NCBI GenBank assembly: GCA_037783545.1
Contig: JBBELK010000218.1
Span: forward strand, 992,001 to 1,056,000
Direction: 5' to 3'
Length of the DNA stretch: 64,000 nt
From: Henricia sp. BOLD:AAB3569
Lineage: Eukaryota; Echinodermata; Asteroidea; Spinulosida; Echinasteridae
The position numbers and the translations under genes are program-made. Below, in pieces: positions 12,001 to 23,462 of the stretch. The notes beneath the pieces were generated by a model that was not told the origin of the DNA, searched no databases, and was given only the letters and a program-made list of their open reading frames with translations. The first letter of the stretch is position 1. Every line of letters begins with the position of its first letter.

Positions 12001-12757
12001 TCTGGATACTTCCGGGCAGCCATCCTTTGAGTCCTGACTATTCCGATTTGCTTCTGCAATGTGCAGTAAGTTTTGAAGTGTGCGAGAGGCCTGAGTGTTT
12101 GGTATATCTGCGACATGAGGGGCGAATGTGGGGTCGGATTTTTCCTTCACCGGGGAAGCAGCTCCGTCCTCAGTTAGTACATAGTCAGCAGCCGGGAGCT
12201 CGTTGCCTTCATTTCTCACAGGTTCGATATTTTGTTCCATGGTTGACGACGGCGTGTAAGTATTGTTATTTTCAACATCTGTGGCGTCAACGATTGTCTT
12301 GTTAGTCTCCAAGGACTGAAATCGTCTTTCCCTGGATTCATTCTTTTCCTGGGCATCGCCAATCGTATTTGGCGAGGTGGACCTCTCGTCTTGTTTGCTT
12401 CCTTGGGTTTTGAGAGCCACAAGCTTCCCCGGTGTGTCCACTGTTAACACGCTGTCCTTCCCAATCGTGATTGTGTTCGGAATGGCATCTCCAATAACCT
12501 CGATCACGGCGGTTGACGAGGGGTTATGCCTGAGCATTGCATCGCTCAGCTGTTGGCAGGTAGGCTTCCCGGAACCTGCTGCAAACGAGACCGACTGGAA
12601 CTGACTGTCGTCCTTGACGATTGTGACCTGTCTGGGAATGCTGAAGAGTTCTTTTTGTCTAGCCTCCTTCATGTTGACCTCCACGTAGCCTGTTGTAAAG
12701 ACGCCGTCTCTAAGCCAACCTACTCTTTTGCAAAGCTTCAGCTTTTTTGCATCCACG
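9088..12757 (-). CDS. Large disordered nuclear protein, terminal exon (LRIF1-like tail?)
   Basis: This is one uninterrupted 1,222-codon exon on the minus strand. The open frame runs 5' to a GTG at 12849, but it crosses a strong acceptor (CTTTCACTTTCTTACAG, AG at 12759-12758), so the exon should begin at 12757. No ATG opens that frame upstream. The first part (GWLRDGVFTTGYVEV region) is moderately ordered; most of the rest is Ser/Thr/Pro/Gln-rich and disordered. Around 9960-10380 there are two in-frame copies of a 74-residue Thr/Ser-rich repeat. Near the end come a Lys/His-rich basic patch (9541-9580), an RSSRERKQKR patch, two KTEPQ sumoylation-type motifs (9310-9370) and a C-terminal Glu/Arg/Leu coiled coil (9095-9220) with RRLKELKKEKERALEEMR. 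That coiled coil recalls, from memory, the C-terminus of vertebrate LRIF1, an HP1/SMCHD1-associated chromatin factor. The resemblance is tentative. It ends with TGA at 9090-9088. Confidence 0.8.
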
Positions 12758-13847
12758 CTGTAAGAAAGTGAAAGGAACAATGTATTCAGTTTTTGACGGA
12801 TAAGTAAAATATCTGGATATCCACCGGGTCCCTGTACGAATGTTTCCACCTACGGCGGATTTCTAAAATTTCGGGAAATCGGGGGGTATCGCAGGGGTCT
12901 GCGGAATCCGTGTGTAGCATTCACATATTCGGCGGTGCCCCCTTTGACGTTTTCTTGACTGCAATTGCGAGGCGCCCGTGTGTAAGCCGCAAGGGTACCG
13001 CAGGATAATCCTGCAGACGCCGCACGGCGTCCCTGCTGCCTTCCCTGTGGCGCCCGTACGCTTGAAGATCAATCACACGGCGCCCGTGTAGACAATCTCA
13101 GCGTCCCTGCGGCGCCCTCGCGGGGTTCCGTACGTTTTAAGGGGCCCGAATTCCGTCCCAAAATCGTACGGCAACCGTACCAAATGCTGCGGGCCTTACT
13201 GGGCCTATGCGATAATGTCTACGACTTGTCTACAGGCTTACGGCCAGTAAACAGTTCTACGACACATCGGGAACTTTTAACTCCGCGCTAAAAGCTCCCA
13301 ATGCGCCCTATACGGCGAGGAAAGAACGCCAAGGCGCCCGCAGTATAACCACGGTACCCTTGCGGCCGCCGTGAGATTTTTTCTCGAAAATTGGTACGGT
13401 ACGGGCCTTATCCCGAATCGGTGGATATGTGACCTATATAGGCATTACGCGCAAGCGAACCAATACGATGTTGCGTAAGGCTGTTGTCCTCTAGAAATGC
13501 CAACTACCTCTTTTTAGAGAGTGGCGACAGTAAGGAATCACACATTCAGGATACAACCCGCACAACAGTGGCATCTGAAAAGCTATAGACAGCCAAAGTT
13601 GACGGTTGCCATGGTAATTGGCTCTAAAAAAGTACCATTGCAAAAGCATAGGGACACGGTTCGGTGAGTTTTAGTGTAGAGCCACACAGAAAAATCGCCT
13701 GGTTATTTAAACCCAGGGATAGGGTGAAAAATGCAACTACCTAAATGTTGGGTTGTTTAAACCCGTTTATTTGGTGTAAATGAACACAAATTTTTGTATT
13801 TTGTACCCAAATTTGGGTTAATTTAGACCAAAAGGTCGTGTAGAAAT

Positions 13848-13906
13848 TGGGGGGGGGGGGGTGGCTGGGGCTAAGGGTGGAGGGGGTGGGGGGGGGGGGG
13901 GGGGGT
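13848..13906. repeat. Poly-G/GT low-complexity tract
   Basis: Two G runs separated by TGGCTGGGGCTAAGGGTGG. Similar homopolymers occur at 7914-7929, 17003-17020, 25447-25463 and 25782-25805. They could form G-quadruplexes and their lengths in the assembly may be unreliable. Confidence 0.8.
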
Positions 13907-14190
13907 TGACGACATGGATGAAATGGATATGGACGAAATGGTATGGGGCGAAGTGACAGACATCGTTTTCTGCATTTCAAAAAGGCGCTCTTCAAGTTCA
14001 CTTCTACACAGTTACATTAAACGTCATATTACAATGTCACGCCATGTGCACAATAATTCACAACACACACCCAAAGCGTGACACAAGTCACGTCATAGGA
14101 CACACCCATTATTTTCCACGATTAGGCGACTTAGTTGGAGTCCGTACCGCATACTACAGTCGTAATGAAATGGAGATGACGTCCAACCAG

Positions 14191-14503
14191 GGGCAAATTT
14201 CATAAGGCTGTTTAGCAGAAAAAGTTGCTTAATCAAACATTTGTTTGCAGTTTAAAAATTTGTTTGCTGTGTTAAATAGCCAAAATCGAATGTCAACTTG
14301 TGTTGTTCACAAGAATATTGGCTATACTAAGAACACAAGTTGACATAGGCTACAATTTTGACTATTAACCTATTGTTATAAAGCACACATATTTTTGCAT
14401 GGAGCTGCGTATTTCGTGGCACGAATTTGGCGCGCGCGCATTGCTGACGATCCTGTGCCTTTAAGGAAATGTTTCTGCTAAACAGCTTTATGAAATTGAC
14501 CCT
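14191..14503. mobile_element. MITE with GGCNAATTTCATA terminal inverted repeats
   Basis: The left end GGGCAAATTTCATAAGGCTGTTTAGCA and the right end TGCTAAACAGCTTTATGAAATTGACCC are inverted repeats. The same family, with GGCCAATTTCATAGAG ends, sits inside the DIRS palindrome at 43684-43923. This copy has itself received half of a TTAA palindromic element at 14400-14460. It is non-coding. Confidence 0.7.
14400..14460. repeat. Half copy of the AGGCACAGGCTCGTCAGC palindromic MITE
   Basis: Matches only the right half of the family seen complete at 33021-33137 and 56927-57047, ending GCCT-type and followed by TTAA at 14461-14464. The left half is missing or diverged. Confidence 0.65.
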
Positions 14504-15243
14504 GGGCTACCTGAACCTGTGTATTGAAAGACGGTCTCAGGTAATCTTAACAAATCTTACCTAATCGTGGGAAATTTCAGCTGCAAAAATCGCACGGTGG
14601 AAGGTTGGCCGACACATCTTTCTTTTTGTAGGTGGGTAAAGCGGTCATTGCTTCCTATTGGTCTAACCACATGCATACAGCAGCCGAATTCACGAATCCT
14701 TACGCACTGCGTAAGTCCGCTTGCGCATCATTTTATTGCGTAGGCTGCGCAACATTCCTTTGAAAATTACACGAAAGCTATAGGGCTTGCGCCATTTTGC
14801 AAAAGTTGCGCAAGCTGCGCACTCTTTCGTGAAATCGGCTGCAGATGTGCTCAAAATTATACCCTTTGAAAAATCTAACATTTTTAGAATTTCATCACTC
14901 CCAAAAACTATTGTGAAGAAACTTTCACTGTATCCCAGGACATTTAGTTGCCTTGCACAAGACCACATGTTTTTGGCTCAGCATCATTTGCATAGCAATA
15001 GTAATGTCCAGATTTGCATTTTTGTGCCTGTTCAAAATTATTCATACCACTTACAAAATATCAGCATTTAGGCAATTTTTGTGTGATAATGCACCTGCTT
15101 TCAACATTCCAGTGATTCCTTTTTGTTGTTCAACAGTTATCCTAGCATGTTTGCATAAGATTTGAATCATTAACATATGTTCAATTAAATTTAAATCAAA
15201 GAATGTCATACAATAGCACTCTGCTTGTAGGCTATAAAGTGAG

Positions 15244-16190
<947 letters not shown>

Positions 16191-17114
16191 GTCCAACTTT
16201 TTAGATACCCCCTCCCCCCGTACGCATTCCATATACCTCAGCTTTGGTATGGTTCAGTACTACATGCAGAGTGCTACATGTATATACCACTAGTATGATT
16301 CGCATATCGCCTCAAGTCTGAAATAAATAATTGCATTTTTTTTATATTTAAAATGACACATTAATTACCATTAAATAGAGATTTAATGAAAAAGAACCCA
16401 GGAGTGAGAAAAATTTGTGGCCTTGTAATTATGTTCTGTACAAGGTCTGAAGCCATGGTCAACTTGTCCATCCTTTCCCGATTTACTAAAAGCAAATTTT
16501 CGGTTTGCGTACATACGCATTAGCTTGGAACCCCCTCCAACCAGTACGCATAGTGTACGCAATGTCTCCCCCTTCGTGCGTACGTACTATATGGACGGCC
16601 CCTATGAATAATTATGGACATGACCTTTTGGGGAAATATGTCAATAAAATACCCCCAAAATATATTACAGAAAATGTCACTTGTTATTCTTTCAGTTATT
16701 ATAAGTAAGCATGATTCAAAATACAAGGGTATGAATAATTTTGAGCACATCTGTATGTTGTACACTTACACGCTTTGTCGATCATAACCATCACTCTCCA
16801 CACTCTTTCAATTATTATTGAAAAAACAAACAAACAAACACCAACCCACCCAACAACCCAACAAACAAACAAACACGAAATGTCACTCAAACCCAGCGGC
16901 GCAGGGGGTCGGGGCAAGGGGTGGCGCAGCACATTGGAAGGGGGCACACAAAGTTGTAGGAGTGTTGCCACACAGGGGGACAACCTTTTTTTGGGGAGGG
17001 GCGGGGGGGGGGGGGGGGGTGGGGCACGTGCTTTTCCCTACTCCCTTCTTGGCGACGCCGCATGCTCAAAGCATGCAGAATCGAACTCACAACTTTTGAT
17101 TGATAGTCTATTAT
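16191..17114. other. Intronic/intergenic, low-complexity only
   Basis: 16826-16880 is an (AAAC)n/(CCAAC)n stretch and 17003-17020 a G run. CGTACGCA words recur between 16500 and 16600. No gene or structured repeat recognised. Confidence 0.5.
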
Positions 17115-17298
17115 ACAAATATTGACTGCTCATGAGGGTGATATGATGGTGCAAACTATCGTCCGAGGTGATCTTGAAACGGCAGTCCTGCTATTTTCCC
17201 GAGGCCGCAGGCCGAGGAAAATAGCAGGACTGCCGTTTCAAGATCACTGAGGGGCGGTAGTTTGCATCATCACCCGAATAAAAGCAGTCAATATTTGT
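17115..17298. mobile_element. Palindromic MITE with ACAAATATTGACTGC ends, copy D
   Basis: Terminal inverted repeats ACAAATATTGACTGC / GCAGTCAATATTTGT flank two long inner arms (about 17150-17210 and 17213-17275) that are near-perfect reverse complements and carry CTTGAAACGGCAGTCC. Related copies are 18677-18844 and the truncated 19757-19880. It is non-coding. Confidence 0.8.
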
Positions 17299-17501
17299 TT
17301 TATATACCTCATACATTGATTTTTTTGCGTCAAATGATTGGTATTTTCAGGACAAAATTCAGTGTTCAGAGAGCCAAGCCAAAGTGCACATTGTTCGCGT
17401 GAACGCGAACACCATTGCTAGTTGCTTCACGCGAACGCGTCTTCCGCGCGCTGGCACACGCTTGCGCGATTGCGTACGCGCTATGAAATAGTACTTTTAG
17501 A

Positions 17502-18492
17502 GGCTGCGTTCGGGCGTGTACTCGTGTTAAAGGCCCAGTGGATCATTTGCAATGACCCCAAAAAGTAATCGACGAGTTTACAGGGGAAAAGTTCTGAAAG
17601 TAAAGAGTGAATTAATAGCAACTATCCATTGAAAGGTTTTCGCTCAAAATGATATAATTTTACCAGAAAATAATCCGTAAAGGGGAAATTATTTAGATCG
17701 TTTGCAAACGATTTACTTATTTTTGGTTCGCATCTACGCGGTCCAAAATGCATGGGCGCTGTGTACTCCGTGTGCGTGTTCCAACGCGATGCATTTTTAT
17801 GGATCGCGCGCACACGCAGTATGTGCGCCACAGAGTGCATGACGCAGGCCACATATAGTACCCGATCAACTGAGAACGAATATTTGAAACACACCGCCAA
17901 GACCAGGAAAATGCATATGGATTTTCATGGTTTTTTTAAACGTGGTACATTTGACAAAGCTGAAATTTCTTCGGATGAGTTTGTTGATGTCTTTCTTTTG
18001 ATTTATAATGGTTTTATTCGCAGAATCGCTCAAAAACAGATCATCTACAGGGCCTTTAACACGAGTATACTCCTGCGCGCGCGAACGGCAAGAATAACGA
18101 CACTCGGGTCAGTGAGAGTGTGCTCTCGGTACTCCCCAACAAATGGGGAGTGTGCTCTTACGCCTGACGAATGCCATGTGATTAGTACGAAGATGGCGGG
18201 ATATAGGTTGGATTTTTGGTGAATTTACTAAACGTGTCAACTGGATAGCTGAAACAACAACTCACTATAAGGTTTGTTTTGGACGACATCAAAGGTTCTC
18301 ACGACTTACGGCCTGTATTTCCTCAGTTTCTTTTGAGCAGTAAAACGGCGTTTTGTTGTGCAGTGATGGCAAGAGACGGCCATCTTCACTGATTGCCATT
18401 CGCGCATGCGGAATGCGCGAATGGCGTGATGTGACCCGTGTGCAATGCGCACGCATTACTCCCGAGTAACGAGAACACGCCCGAACGCAGCC
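17502..18492. mobile_element. MITE with GGCTGCGTTCGGGCGTG ends, carrying a nested insertion
   Basis: The ends GGCTGCGTTCGGGCGTGT and ACGCCCGAACGCAGCC are inverted repeats. Subtracting the 525-base insert at 17531-18055 and one TTAA leaves about 462 bases, the size of the uninterrupted copy at 22991-23462, which aligns in the opposite orientation. The outer sequence includes ATAGTACTTT on both sides. Confidence 0.85.
17531..18055. mobile_element. 525-bp TTAA-flanked non-autonomous element (piggyBac-like)
   Basis: The ends AGGCCCAGTGGATCAT and, inverted, AGGCCCTGTAGATGAT form imperfect inverted repeats. TTAA duplications stand at 17527-17530 and 18056-18059. The uninterrupted host MITE at 22991-23462 shows a single TTAA at this point (CGTGTTAACACGAG), which proves the insertion and its exact borders. 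A second copy begins the window (1-323). Frames inside are not transposase-like. Confidence 0.88.
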
Positions 18493-18676
18493 AGAAAGTA
18501 CTATCCCTTGACCTATTGCGCAATAGGTCAAACAATAGTACTTTTTTCAGTTGCTCACTGAAATGGTTCAACTAATCTATGTCGCGTGATCTGGGTTTAA
18601 CCAATCAGTGAACGAGAATCAATGTATGAGGTATATAAAAAACAAATATTGACTGCTTTTATTCGGGTGATAATAT
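18493..18676. repeat. Residual TIR sequence joining two MITEs
   Basis: 18609-18672 is the reverse complement of about 17277-17335 (CACCCGAATAAAAGCAGTC through CATACATTG). An outer inverted-repeat pair therefore brackets the nested MITE at 17502-18492, making a third nesting shell. Confidence 0.6.
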
Positions 18677-18844
18677 ACAAATATTGACTGCAATGAGGGG
18701 CATGGTTAAGATTGTAGGCCCAAGGTGATCTCGAAGCCATGACTATGCCCCGAGGCGGAAGCCGAGGGGCATAGTCATGGCTACGAGATCACCGAGGGCC
18801 TATAATCTTAACCATGACCCGAAGAAACAGCAGTCAATATTTGT
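18677..18844. mobile_element. Palindromic MITE with ACAAATATTGACTGC ends, copy E
   Basis: Has the same termini as 17115-17298 but different inner arms (ATGGTTAAGATT ... AATCTTAACCAT; GGCATAGTCATGGCT). The family therefore shares ends while its palindromic interior varies. Confidence 0.8.
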
Positions 18845-19414
18845 TTTATATACCGAATGTGTAGATTTTTGTCATCTGGTTGGTTAAAAGTAACGAGACA
18901 TCATACAGTCATGACAGTGGTCCTTCGCGTTTCGATTTCGGAAGCTGGTCTACGGCGGAAAAGTTGTATATTTACAGCAAACATTGTAGCATAATCACCT
19001 GGCACTTTAGTAGCACATTTCACCTGACACAGTTTTCACTCATTGCTGTAGACCACGTACTTTCTTAAGGACTTCATCATCTACGACAGACGACAAAATG
19101 ACGTCGAGATTCCGCCATTAATTACCGTCCTGATTAATGTTTACGTGAAGCGCACAGCTGCATAGTTGGTGCACAGCTATAGCTATGCTAACACATGTAA
19201 TGCGCGCGTCCGGAACCCGCTAAATGACTATGCCCGGGGGCGTGTATTTTTTTTACACCGCAGCGAGGGGTACACCCCAATTTGTCAACCCGAATAGAGT
19301 CTAAGTTTCCAATGACTGACACTTCTCGAGTGACAATCTTGGAAATAGTGACAACTCTTACTCTCACTATTAGAGAAAAAGAAGAAACCAATAAATTTCT
19401 GAAAATCCCAAACA

Positions 19415-19486
19415 TGCATAGATTCGAACCAGGGACCTTATGATTACAAGTCGAGCTCTCTTCTAACCAGACCACGAAGCTGGTTG
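19415..19486 (-). repeat. tRNA-like unit, minus strand (SINE head or tRNA relic)
   Basis: On the minus strand a box A-like GTGGTCTGGTTAGA is followed about 35 bases later by box B GGTTCGAATC, with TTGTAAT where the anticodon loop of a Thr(TGT)-type tRNA would be. The acceptor stem does not close well, so I call it tRNA-derived, not a working gene. Confidence 0.5.
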
Positions 19487-19499
19487 CAAACCGACCGCA

Positions 19500-19560
19500 T
19501 TCAAAACCCTAAATTCCTTTAAAATAACCAACCCTAAACCCTAACCCTGAACCCTAACCT
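19500..19560. repeat. Interstitial telomere-like CCCTAA repeats
   Basis: AACCCTAAA, AACCCTAAACCCTAACCC and GAACCCTAACC occur in a cluster of about five degenerate units. TTAGGG is the telomere repeat of deuterostomes and many other animals. It is too short and internal to be a telomere. Confidence 0.7.
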
Positions 19561-19756
19561 ATTATATAGTCTCCTCTCAAGACGCTAACAAGGTACAAAC
19601 CCCATTGTTCTCCCCTCGCAGTGGTGTAAAAAAAAATTACGCTGCCCGGGGCATGGCAAAGACTATTGCCCGGTGGGCATTACGCGCCGGGTCTAGCCGA
19701 TTCAATGCCCCCACTTTTAACCAATCAGATGACAGCAATCTACGCATGAGGTATAT

Positions 19757-19880
19757 AATGCAAACTACCGCCCCTCGGTGATCTTGAAACGGCAGTCCTT
19801 GAAATAGCAGGACTGCCGTTTCAAGATCACCTCGGGACGATAGTTAGCACCATCACCCTCATGAGCAGTCAATATTTGTA
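19757..19880. mobile_element. Truncated palindromic MITE, copy C
   Basis: Arms with CTTGAAACGGCAGTCC and the GCAGTCAATATTTGT right end match copy D at 17115-17298. The left terminal repeat is missing and the central GC-rich loop is shortened. Confidence 0.7.
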
Positions 19881-20312
19881 TACTATTTCAGCCAATCATA
19901 AGCAGAGATAATTCTCAAATTTTGAAAATTTCTTCGTAAAAACTTCACACAGAGAGAGGGTACTTTTAGGGACATGCCACTTTAGTAACACAAAGGGGAA
20001 AGTAAAGCCAAAAACACAAGACTTCAAACTGAAATTGTGGCCAAAGTTTCCACCCCAGGCAACATGTAAAATGAAACCAATCAGCCATATGGGTTACAAA
20101 CGTTTCAGCAAGTTGGAGAAATAGTGGAATATTTTGTGCACAGATTTTCTTGTGTTTGCCCATGACATCACAGCTTGGCTCATAGCTCAAGAATGTAGAA
20201 ATTCGTAGTAGCCTAAAAACCAAAATCCTTGATTTTAATCCCCCAAAACGACTTTCAAAATAACACAATTTTATGACTAACAGAATTGAGTAGTTGCATA
20301 GCATATATTCCA

Positions 20313-20631
20313 ATTTTGATTGAATTTGGGTAAGTATGTTGTTTGCAATGTTGATGCCCCATCACGGGTAGCAGTGGCGACTGTAGCCAATATATTCCAT
20401 TGAAAATGCCATTTCAGGGGTGAGTCACACGCTGGGTTCCAGCTGTTATGTCGCCAAATCATGAAATGTAGTTTTAAAAAGGCGATCGATGCAGTAGGCC
20501 TATGTTATAAAAAAATGCATTTTGATTGAATTTGGGCATGGAGGAAGATTTCTCCATGATTTGGGTAAGTATATATGTTGTTTGCAATGTTGATGACATA
20601 TCACGGGTAGTCAGTGGCGACTGTAGCCAAA
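20313..20631. repeat. Local direct duplication
   Basis: The phrase TTTGGGTAAGTATG ... GTTTGCAATGTTGATG ... CACGGGTAG ... GTGGCGACTGTAGCCAA occurs at about 20328-20391 and again at about 20562-20631, diverged by small indels. 19881-20312 and 20632-21040 hold nothing I can name. Confidence 0.7.
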
Positions 20632-21080
20632 TGATATTTTATTTTACAAACTTAACTACAGGTCTAATCAATTGGCTACAATAAAAATGTATTTGGCACC
20701 GTTTAAGATTATGCAGTTAATTTTTTTTGTTGTAATGTTCATTGTGGCTAAATTTTACTATTTGTTAAAATTGTAAATCATGGTCCATGCATGGAGGTAG
20801 GTCCATGGTCCATGCAACTATGTTTATAACATGATAGTTGGACCATTTACAATGCCTGCAAATGCCATTACGAAAAAATTAAAAATGCAATTTGTGGCTT
20901 TATATATATGTCGTGACTTGTAAAATATTGTAGCCTATCCATCCCCTCCTGTGAAATTGTACATATACATGTACTGTGAAATTTCAAATACTACACATTT
21001 CTCTTTCAATACATGTCACCTGGGAAATCTTTGCTTGTGATATTAATTAAGACAAAAATAAAGCAAAACCACATACAAAC

Positions 21081-21262
21081 CTGTCACAAGGTATAGCAAA
21101 CAAAGCCGGAACGAGGTCGCTTGACTTATTAATGGCGTCTACAACACTGGCAGGCAAATTTGACACGCCAGTGCATTGAGATGACGTGTTTGCAGGGTCA
21201 AACGCCGCTGGAGATGGCTGCCTCTGAGTTTGCGCAGTGCTGGACGACTCGGGGTCTGCCAT
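21081..21262 (-). CDS. Candidate first coding exon of the minus-strand gene
   Basis: The ATG at 21262-21260 is in CAAAATGG, a strong Kozak context. The frame gives 60 codons of Ser/Thr/Pro/Gln-rich then more ordered sequence (SVVDAINKSSDLVPALFAIPCD) and stops at CAG followed by GTTTGT, a good donor. The exon is 182 bases long and so leaves two bases (AG) of a split codon. The terminal exon at 12757 begins with exactly one completing base (C), giving AGC (Ser) and then the correct frame. Composition also fits the downstream protein. Missing intermediate exons are possible, and no transcript evidence is available. Confidence 0.55.
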
Positions 21263-21607
21263 TTTGAGGTCGAGCCGCGTTGGAATAAAATACGAACATC
21301 GAAAATCGCCGATGCTGGTTTTTAGCTATGTGTTCACCTCTGAAATACAAATAATTCCAGAGTTTTATTTTATAAATTAGCGAGTATGCAGATAGCTGTG
21401 GTAGCACATTTTATTGCTTGTTTGTGTTGAGAACATATGCACGCAGCAACGTAAATTGGGCGCCATTTGTATAGAGGTCAACGCGCACTGTGCCGTGCGC
21501 ATGCACCTTGACCTTTCCTTTGTGCAACGTATGCTGGCGGTACATGTACGTATGTACACTCGCAACCGGCAAAATAGCACACTTCACGCAACCGGCTTAC
21601 ATATTAA

Positions 21608-22418
21608 AGGAACACGTTGCCTTCAGATTTCACGAAATCTCACGTTTGAGGGTGTTCCTTATACTTATTAACAGTTGTTCTTGCACTAAAACACATTTAA
21701 TGTGTTATAATTAGTGAATGGTAATTTAAAAAAACAAACACTGACCTCTGACCCCCACTACATGTCCCGCGAAATGTATACGTATTTCAAGCCGTCAATA
21801 CGATCGTCCGGGTAGTGGGCAAAATGCAGCGACGAACAGGAGTTAGGCTGGCGCCGTAGCCAGTGGTCAGGTAAACCTATCAGATGAACGCAAGGTACCA
21901 TACCATTCTCCGCCTCCCGAGACATGTGTGAAATGTAAACACACACACACACACACCCCGACTGGCTGTCAAAAAAATGGATCGTCAAGAGAACACAGCA
22001 GACGCGTCAAAAAAGAAAAAAACGAAAACCTCGCCAATCAGGGTAAGAATATTGTCATGGGACAAACCGATATAAAGGACTTGGATGATTTATACCCAAT
22101 GGTTATTGTAGACACGAATTAAAAAAACAGGCACATCACACGCAACGGAGGAAGGAAAAATAATTTCTTTCTCCAGGCTGGAAATAAGACTAATATAATT
22201 TCTCCGCCATTTATGGGAGTCAAGATTTTGACTCCCATAAATGGCGGAGCGTGCTGCTTCGAGAAATTACGCAAAATTGAAGCATTTCTAAGGCACGTTT
22301 GTGTGGATCATTATATTCTACTTTTTAAACATCTTTCAGATCGTGCTCATTATACTTCAAACGCTTGTAATAGCCCAAAAACGCCCAATAAAGCGCAACC
22401 CGAAGGCAACGTGTTCCT
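21608..22418. mobile_element. 811-bp TTAA-flanked non-autonomous element
   Basis: The inverted ends AGGAACACGTTGCCTTC / GAAGGCAACGTGTTCCT are near-perfect, with TTAA at 21604-21607 and 22419-22422. This fits piggyBac-type transposition. The inside has an (AC)n run (21938-21957) and a perfect 22-bp hairpin (22202-22249) but no transposase. It lies just 5' of the candidate first exon at 21262, in what would be promoter territory. Confidence 0.85.
22202..22249. repeat. Perfect 22-bp hairpin with GATT loop
   Basis: CTCCGCCATTTATGGGAGTC plus AA, a four-base loop, then the exact reverse complement. It sits inside the TTAA element; as RNA it would be a stable stem-loop. Confidence 0.9.
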
Positions 22419-22422
22419 TTAA

Positions 22423-22990
22423 TGTACGCACGTACACGCATCATGTACACTGCATATGATGTACGTACATGTACATACACGGTAATGTAGGGTGTTACGG
22501 GAACTGCAGATGTTTTACGGATATATAGTTTCAGCTATTGTACAGAAATATATATTGTTTTCATCCACATGTGCTGGCGGACTTTATACCTTGCTATAAT
22601 CTATAAAATAAGCCTTGTAAAGTGCAAGTTTGATGAGGAAAATACAAAATTAAGTATAGGTGGGGAAATGTGCAGGTGTTACATCTACTTATAAGAGGAA
22701 AAAACTTCTGTTATTACAAAGTAATCCTTTACATAAAGTACATCGGTGAGGACCCATGCACAAATTTATCCAACACCCATCGTGACCTTTGAACAATGCG
22801 TCATAGCCAATAGACAGCCGAAGTGTGACGTGTTGCCATGCTAATTGGCTCTAAACATCGTGGCCGTCGGAAAAAGAGAAATTTAAAAAGCACAGTGACA
22901 CGGTTTAGTGATTTTAGTGTAGAGCTATTTAAAAGATGACGTATTCACTTCGGCAGTCTATCCCGCGGGGCATGCCGTACACGAATATGG
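22423..22990. other. Intergenic, nothing recognised
   Basis: AT-rich with GTACGTACATGTACAT words at 22425-22490. No coding or structural feature supported. Confidence 0.5.
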
Positions 22991-23462
22991 GGCTGCGTTC
23001 GGGCGTGCAGTTCTCCCCACTCGGGAGTAATGCGTGCGCATTCCACTCGGGTCACATCACGCGAACAGCAAGTCCGCAGTCCGCGTGCGCGAATGGCAAT
23101 CAGTTGAAGATGGCTGTCTCTTGCCATCACTGCACAAAAAAAATGCCGCTTCATTGCTCACAAGAAACTGAGGAAATACAGGCCGTAAGTCGTGAGAACC
23201 TTTGATGCCGTCTAAAACAAACCTTAGTGAGTTATTGTTTCAGTTATTGAGTTGACACGTTGGGCAAATTCACCAAAAATCCCACCCATATTCCACCATC
23301 TTCGTACAAATCACATGACACTTGATAGGAGTACGAGCACACTCCCCATTTGCTGGGGAGTAGCTAGAGCAAACTCTCACTGACCCGAGTGTCGTTATTC
23401 TTGCCGTTCACGCGCGCAGGAGTATAACTCGTGTTAACACGAGTACACGCCCGAACGCAGCC
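22991..23462. mobile_element. Uninterrupted copy of the GGCTGCGTTCGGGCGTG MITE
   Basis: 472 bases from GGCTGCGTTCGGGCGTG to CACGCCCGAACGCAGCC, in reverse orientation to 17502-18492. It keeps the single TTAA of the site occupied in the other copy. The short open frames seen here are shared with that repeat and are not genes. Confidence 0.85.

Larger units (their letters stand above)
19189..19700. mobile_element. TIR element with CCCGGGGGC...TTTTTTTTACACC ends
   Basis: 19189-19270 (GCGCG, CTATGCCCGGGGGCGTG, eight T, ACACCGCAGCGAGG) is mirrored by 19606-19700 (CCTCGCAGTGGTGT, nine A, GCTGCCCGGGGCATGG). The interior holds a tRNA-like unit and TTAGGG-type repeats. It may be one composite element or a repeat-rich island. 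Confidence 0.55.

Noticed and set aside
12758..12849. 5' extension of the large minus-strand ORF to 12849
   Set aside because: It starts with GTG directly after an in-frame TAG and crosses a strong polypyrimidine-TTACAG acceptor; eukaryotic translation would not start there.
19500..19560. Chromosome end
   Set aside because: Only about five degenerate TTAGGG-type units, inside repeat-rich DNA with normal sequence on both sides.
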